In this document: one piece after another, positions 41,762 through 44,807 of the stretch | How the letters are laid out: every line of letters begins with the position of its first letter | Numbering within the stretch: the stretch's first letter is position 1 | Assembly (NCBI GenBank): GCA_035256765.1 | Contig: DATEXR010000102.1 | Coordinates: 1 to 44,807 of the forward strand | Direction of reading: 5' to 3' | Length of the DNA stretch: 44,807 bases | DNA from: Candidatus Deferrimicrobiaceae bacterium | GTDB lineage: Bacteria; Desulfobacterota; Deferrimicrobia; Deferrimicrobiales; Deferrimicrobiaceae | The notes under the pieces: generated by a model | Database searches by the model: none | What the model was told of the DNA's origin: nothing | Seen by the model: the letters and a program-made list of their open reading frames with translations, nothing else | Translations under genes and position numbers: made by a program

Positions 41762-42745
41762 TCAGGAAATCGCCCGGGCGATTTCCTCTTCCACGCCGCA
41801 CTGGTGAAGCGATCCCGCGGCGCGAATCGCGTTTTTCATCGCTCGCGCGTCCGACAACCCGTGGCAGATCACGACCCCCCCCTTCACCCCGAGCAGTGGC
41901 GCACCCCCGTATTCCGCGTAGTCCAGCCTCGTCTTGACCCGCCGGATCGCCCCCCCTGCCAGCAGGGCCCCCACCTTCGCCATCTGGGACTTGAGGATCT
42001 CCTCCTTCAGGAAATCGACCAGGGCCGTCGCCATCCCCTCCATGGTCTTCAGGACGACGTTTCCCACAAACCCGTCGCAGACGAACACGTCGGCCTTGCC
42101 GACAAAGAAATCCCTCCCCTCCACGTTTCCCACGAAGGCCAGGCCGGTCTTCCGGAAGAGGGCGGCCGTCTCCCGGGTGAGGTCCGTTCCCTTGGTCTCT
42201 TCTTCCCCGATGCTCAATACCCCTACGCGGGGGCGAGGAATTCCGAGGATCTTCCGCGCATACGCTTCGCCCATGCACCCGAACTGCAACAGATGCACCG
42301 GCTTGCACCCCACGTTCGCCCCCGCGTCGATGAGGACGATGGGGCCCGTGGGGGTCGGGATCGTCGCGGCGATCGCCGGCCGGTCGACCCCCCGGATCTT
42401 CCGGAGGATCATGAGCGCCCCGCCCATCACCGCGCCGGAATTCCCCGCGCTCACGAAGGAGGAAGCCTTCCCGTCCGCCACGAGGTTGAGCCCCACGCGG
42501 ATGGAGGAGTCCTTCTTCTTCCGGAGGGCCACGCCCGGGGCGTCCTGCATCTCCACGGCCTCGGTAGCGTTTTCCACTTCCAGTTCGTCCGCCCCCGCTC
42601 CCGCCCGGCGCAACTCCTCCCGGATCCGTTCCTCCCGGCCGACGAGAACGATGGGAAGATGGAACTCCCGGGACGCATGGACCGCTCCCCGGACCACCTC
42701 TGCCGGAGCGTGATCCCCTCCCATCGCGTCGACCGCTATTTTCAT
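41762..42745 (-). CDS. plsX: Phosphate acyltransferase (PlsX)
   Basis: Makes acyl-phosphate from acyl-ACP for phospholipid synthesis. The 327 residues begin MKIAVDAMGGDHAPAEVVRGA, the PlsX signature. SFVSAGNSGAVMGGALMIL, DAGANVGCKPVHLLQF and VCDGFVGNVVLKT also match. The ATG at 42745 lies 22 bases after rpmF with a poor Shine-Dalgarno, so coupling to rpmF is possible. The order yceD-rpmF-plsX-fabH-fabD-fabG-acpP-fabF is one of the most conserved in bacteria. Confidence 0.95.
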   Translation of the reverse strand: MKIAVDAMGGDHAPAEVVRGAVHASREFHLPIVLVGREERIREELRRAGAGADELEVENATEAVEMQDAPGVALRKKKDSSIRVGLNLVADGKASSFVSAGNSGAVMGGALMILRKIRGVDRPAIAATIPTPTGPIVLIDAGANVGCKPVHLLQFGCMGEAYARKILGIPRPRVGVLSIGEEETKGTDLTRETAALFRKTGLAFVGNVEGRDFFVGKADVFVCDGFVGNVVLKTMEGMATALVDFLKEEILKSQMAKVGALLAGGAIRRVKTRLDYAEYGGAPLLGVKGGVVICHGLSDARAMKNAIRAAGSLHQCGVEEEIARAIS

Positions 42746-42767
42746 CGGAGGCAGGAAGAAACGGGCG

Positions 42768-42944
42768 TCAGGCCTTGGAAATGACTTCCCGGCCGTTGTA
42801 CGTTCCGCAGTTCGGGCAGACGGCATGGGGCCGTTTCACCTGCTTGCACTGCGAGCAAGTGCTGCGGGCGGGATCGACCAGTTTCTTGTGAGTCCTGCGT
42901 TTGTCCCGGCGGCATTTCGAGCCGCGTCGCTTCGGATTCGGCAT
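42768..42944 (-). CDS. rpmF: 50S ribosomal protein L32
   Basis: Small large-subunit protein of 58 residues. It reads MPNPKRRGSKCRRDKRRTH at the N-terminus and has a zinc ribbon CSQC...CPNC, ending YNGREVISKA. It starts with ATG at 42944, three bases after yceD, and ends with TGA at 42768. It is the zinc-containing form (C+), so a zinc-free paralogue may exist elsewhere. It is easily missed because of its size. Confidence 0.96.
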   Translation of the reverse strand: MPNPKRRGSKCRRDKRRTHKKLVDPARSTCSQCKQVKRPHAVCPNCGTYNGREVISKA

Positions 42945-42947
42945 CGC

Positions 42948-43499
42948 CTACTCCTTTTCTTTCCTCAAAGTCTTCAATACGCCGAACGGCCCTTGCCTCG
43001 TTTCCCCGGAACAATCGCACTCCGTTCGATTCCTGTCCGCGCCGCATTGCGGGCAGATCCCGCGGCAATCCTCCCGGCACAGCACCTTGGCCGGAAGGGA
43101 GAGCGCCACCTGCTCCCAGAAGATGTCCGCCACCTCGATCCCCGCCCCGTCGTAAAAGGCGATATCGAGGTCTCCCGCCCGCAGTTCGAGGTCCCCGGCC
43201 TCGGCGGGGCCCCGGTCCGCCGGGACGTAAATCGTCTGAAACTCCCTCTCCAGCCGGAGTGCGACGGGCTCCGTGCAACGGTCGCACGCGCCTTCTCCCT
43301 CGGCGGCGAAGGACCCGCTGGTCTCCAGATCCCTCCCCTCCAGAAAGAGGAGGAGGGTGACCGAAAGCATCCGGCACGACCGGAGGGGGTAGGAATTCAT
43401 CCCCTCCAAAAGCCGCGGGATCCAGGCCTTTCCCCGGCTCGCGACGACATCCAGCCCCTCGCGGGGGATTTCGGACGTTCGTATGTACAAAAGACGCAC
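42948..43499 (-). CDS. yceD: YceD/DUF177 family protein
   Basis: Conserved protein almost always encoded just before rpmF; linked with 23S rRNA or ribosome maturation in other organisms, but its exact role is not settled. The 183 residues contain the family core ACDRCTEPVALRLEREF and the cysteine-rich tail VLCREDCRGICPQCGADRN followed by ECDC, a likely metal site. The start is GTG at 43499; TTG at 43490, with GGGGAAG ten bases upstream, is an alternative. It is the first gene of the fatty-acid cluster, about 16 bases after the predicted transcription start. Confidence 0.88.
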   Translation of the reverse strand: MRLLYIRTSEIPREGLDVVASRGKAWIPRLLEGMNSYPLRSCRMLSVTLLLFLEGRDLETSGSFAAEGEGACDRCTEPVALRLEREFQTIYVPADRGPAEAGDLELRAGDLDIAFYDGAGIEVADIFWEQVALSLPAKVLCREDCRGICPQCGADRNRTECDCSGETRQGPFGVLKTLRKEKE

Positions 43500-43521
43500 T
43501 TCCCCGAAAAGTAAAAGAAAC

Positions 43522-43550
43522 ACTATAGGAAACCCGACACCTTGTGTCAA
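43522..43550 (-). promoter_or_regulatory. Strong sigma70-type promoter of the yceD-rpmF-plsX-fab cluster
   Basis: On the minus strand a perfect -35 TTGACA (43545-43550) is followed by a 17-base spacer and TATAGT (43522-43527), one base from the -10 consensus. Transcription would begin near 43515, leaving a very short leader before the GTG at 43499. This is the best promoter in the window and probably drives the 17-kb gene run down to holA, perhaps with help from internal sites. Confidence 0.85.
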
Positions 43551-43579
43551 TCGGGAATCTGCCTCCTGCGGGGTTCCTG

Positions 43580-43588
43580 TGGTATACA
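43580..43588 (+). promoter_or_regulatory. Extended -10 promoter for a probably leaderless mRNA
   Basis: The plus strand reads TGGTATACA, an extended -10 (TGn plus TATAAT-like hexamer at 43583-43588). The ATG of the next gene lies at 43596, where transcription would be expected to start. No Shine-Dalgarno stands before this ATG. Both facts point to a leaderless transcript. The -35 region is poor. The site lies back to back with the yceD promoter. Confidence 0.5.
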
Positions 43589-43595
43589 ATACCGT

Positions 43596-44399
43596 ATGAA
43601 CCGGAATCCTGCCGTGGCGGGTCAATTCTACCCGGGGACGGCGCGGGAACTGGACCGCATGGTCCGCCGATACACCCGCGACGACGCGGAAAAGACCCGG
43701 GCCAAAGGGATCGTCGTGCCCCACGCGGGGTACGTCTACTCGGGCGGCGTGGCGGGCGAAGTCTACTCCTCGGTGGAGATCCCCGAACGGCACATCATCT
43801 TTTGCCCCAACCATACGGGGGTGGGCGCCAAAGCCGCCGTCATGGTGCGGGGGTCCTGGCGGATGCCCTGGGGGGAGGTGCCGATCGACGAGGAGCTGGC
43901 GGATCGCCTTCTTGCCGAGTCCCCCCTGCTGTCGGAAGACGCCTCCGCGCATCGCGGTGAGCATTCCCTGGAGGTGCAGCTCCCGTTCCTCCGGCGTTTC
44001 CGGGAGACGTTCCGGTTCGTCCCCGTCGCCCTCGGGAACCTCTCCCTTTCCGATTGCCGGACGCTGGGAGAGGCCGTGGCGCGGGTTGCGGGAGAGGATG
44101 CCCTCCCCCCTCTCCTCATCGCGAGCTCCGACATGTCCCACTACGAACCGGACGGCGTCGCGCGGAAGAAGGACGGCCAGGCGATCGACCGCATCCTGGC
44201 GCTCGACCCGGAAGGCCTGTTCCGGGTCGTCCGCTCCGAGCGGATCTCGATGTGCGGCGTGATCCCCGCGACGGTCGTCCTGTTCGCATCCCTTGCCCTT
44301 GGCGCCGGGTCCGCCCGCCTGATACAGTATTCGACTTCCGGCGACGTGAGCGGAGACCGGGGGCAGGTCGTCGGCTACGCGGGTCTCGCGTTGCTGTAG
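43596..44399 (+). CDS. amrB: AmmeMemoRadiSam system protein B (MEMO1-like)
   Basis: Member of the Memo family, which has a fold related to class III extradiol dioxygenases. The 267 residues begin NRNPAVAGQFYPGTARELDRM. Putative metal or active-site histidines appear in VVPHAGYVYSGGVAG, HRGEHSLEVQLPFL and ASSDMSHYEP, and a cysteine in MCGVIPATVV. Its usual partners are a radical SAM protein and an AMMECR1-domain protein; neither is in the window, so it is either solitary or paired elsewhere. Its biochemical role is not established. The start is ATG at 43596, with no Shine-Dalgarno. gltX follows after 39 bases. Confidence 0.9.
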   Translation: MNRNPAVAGQFYPGTARELDRMVRRYTRDDAEKTRAKGIVVPHAGYVYSGGVAGEVYSSVEIPERHIIFCPNHTGVGAKAAVMVRGSWRMPWGEVPIDEELADRLLAESPLLSEDASAHRGEHSLEVQLPFLRRFRETFRFVPVALGNLSLSDCRTLGEAVARVAGEDALPPLLIASSDMSHYEPDGVARKKDGQAIDRILALDPEGLFRVVRSERISMCGVIPATVVLFASLALGAGSARLIQYSTSGDVSGDRGQVVGYAGLALL

Positions 44400-44438
44400 G
44401 GTTCCGCCGCCCCCGCGACGACTCCCAACGAGGTGGAA

Positions 44439-44807
44439 ATGCCCGGTATCGTGACGCGCTTTGCCCCCAGCCCGACGGGGTACCTCCACATCGGCGGGGC
44501 CCGCACTGCCCTTTTCAACTGGCTCTTCGCCCGCCGCCACGGCGGGACGTTCGTCCTTCGGATCGAGGACACCGACCAGGAGCGATCGACCCCGGAGTCC
44601 GTGACGGCGATCCTCGAGGGGATGAAATGGCTGGGGATGACGTGGGACGAGGGCCCCTTTTACCAGACGGAACGAAGGGAACTGTACCGGAAAGAGGCCG
44701 AACGCCTGCTCCAGGAGGGGAAGGCATACCGGTGCGTTTGCACTCCCGAAGAACTCGATGTGCGCCGCGAGGCCGCCCGGGCGAGGGGGGAAAAGCCGCG
44801 CTACGAC
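44439..44807 (+). CDS. gltX: Glutamyl-tRNA synthetase, N-terminal part (GltX)
   Basis: Class I synthetase that charges tRNA-Glu. Only the first 123 codons lie in the window and the frame is open at the edge. It begins [20 protein letters not shown], with the HIGH-type motif HIGG, followed by [20 protein letters not shown] and [10 protein letters not shown], all typical of Glu[12 protein letters not shown] may belong to the small zinc-binding insert. The ATG at 44439 has AGGTGG four bases upstream. Whether it is discriminating or also charges tRNA-Gln cannot be judged from this part. Confidence 0.95.
   Translation, partial: MPGIVTRFAPSPTGYLHIGGARTALFNWLFARRHGGTFVLRIEDTDQERSTPESVTAILEGMKWLGMTWDEGPFYQTERRELYRKEAERLLQEGKAYRCVCTPEELDVRREAARARGEKPRYD

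Noticed and set aside
1-44807. CRISPR arrays, tRNA or rRNA genes, transposases, phage or defence genes
   Set aside because: I looked for regular spaced repeats, cloverleaf-like sequences and hallmark protein motifs in all gaps and frames, and saw none. The gene content is housekeeping throughout.

Overview
The window is a GC-rich stretch of Gram-negative chromosome. It is almost wholly coding and carries housekeeping genes for the cell envelope, fatty acids, riboflavin and translation. The complete Raetz lipid A set, Skp/BamA, Lol and LptE show an outer membrane. Two gene orders recall the former Deltaproteobacteria (Desulfuromonadota/Geobacter-like lineages): lolC-lolD-bamA-skp-lpxD-fabZ-lpxA-(Gfo/Idh oxidoreductase)-lpxB-msbA, and nrdR-ribD-ribE-ribBA-ribH-nusB. 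A DUF4388 protein points the same way. This placement is inferred from gene order and memory of families, not from a phylogeny.

Layout. (1) 1-24646, minus strand: 22 co-directional genes with very short gaps or overlaps. From promoter-proximal to distal they are a TPR/zinc-ribbon membrane protein, a DUF4388 membrane protein, phoH, a short PgpH-type HD protein, ybeY, lnt, prfB (with a programmed +1 frameshift), lysS, lolC/E, lolD, bamA, skp, lpxD, fabZ, lpxA, a Gfo/Idh/MocA oxidoreductase, lpxB, msbA, waaA, lpxK, an LpxL-type acyltransferase and gmhB, which is cut by the window edge. (2) 24680-25875, plus strand: mazG and rpsT. (3) 26027-43499, minus strand: yceD-rpmF-plsX-fabH-fabD-fabG-acpP-fabF-rpiB-glyA-dCMP deaminase-nrdR-ribD-ribE-ribBA-ribH-nusB-leuS-lptE-holA, with a strong sigma70-type promoter at 43522-43550. 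(4) 43596-44807, plus strand: an AmmeMemoRadiSam system protein B gene and the start of gltX.

How the genes work together. The first cluster makes lipid A-Kdo (LpxA/D/B/K, WaaA, LpxL), flips it (MsbA), matures and releases lipoproteins (Lnt, LolCD) and inserts outer-membrane proteins (Skp, BamA). The second runs type II fatty-acid synthesis (PlsX, FabH/D/G/F, AcpP), which feeds the 3-hydroxyacyl-ACP used by LpxA and LpxD. It then continues into one-carbon, nucleotide and flavin metabolism and ends in leuS-lptE-holA.

The most unusual content is not a gene system. The three largest gaps inside the second cluster (27545-27791, 30790-30956, 34407-34680) are each filled by a small element with imperfect inverted termini of one family (common core CGTCTCGTAAATA). 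These termini supply the stop codons of leuS and nrdR and the apparent first codons of nusB. A GC-rich internal module is shared by two of the elements and by the rpsT-holA gap. Other points of interest are the absence of any LpxH/LpxI/LpxG gene beside an oxidoreductase in the lpx cluster, a PgpH homologue without its extracytoplasmic sensor, many four-base overlaps that use TTG or GTG starts, and a probable leaderless promoter. I saw no CRISPR array, tRNA, rRNA, transposase, phage or defence gene, and no gene-free stretch longer than about 300 bases.
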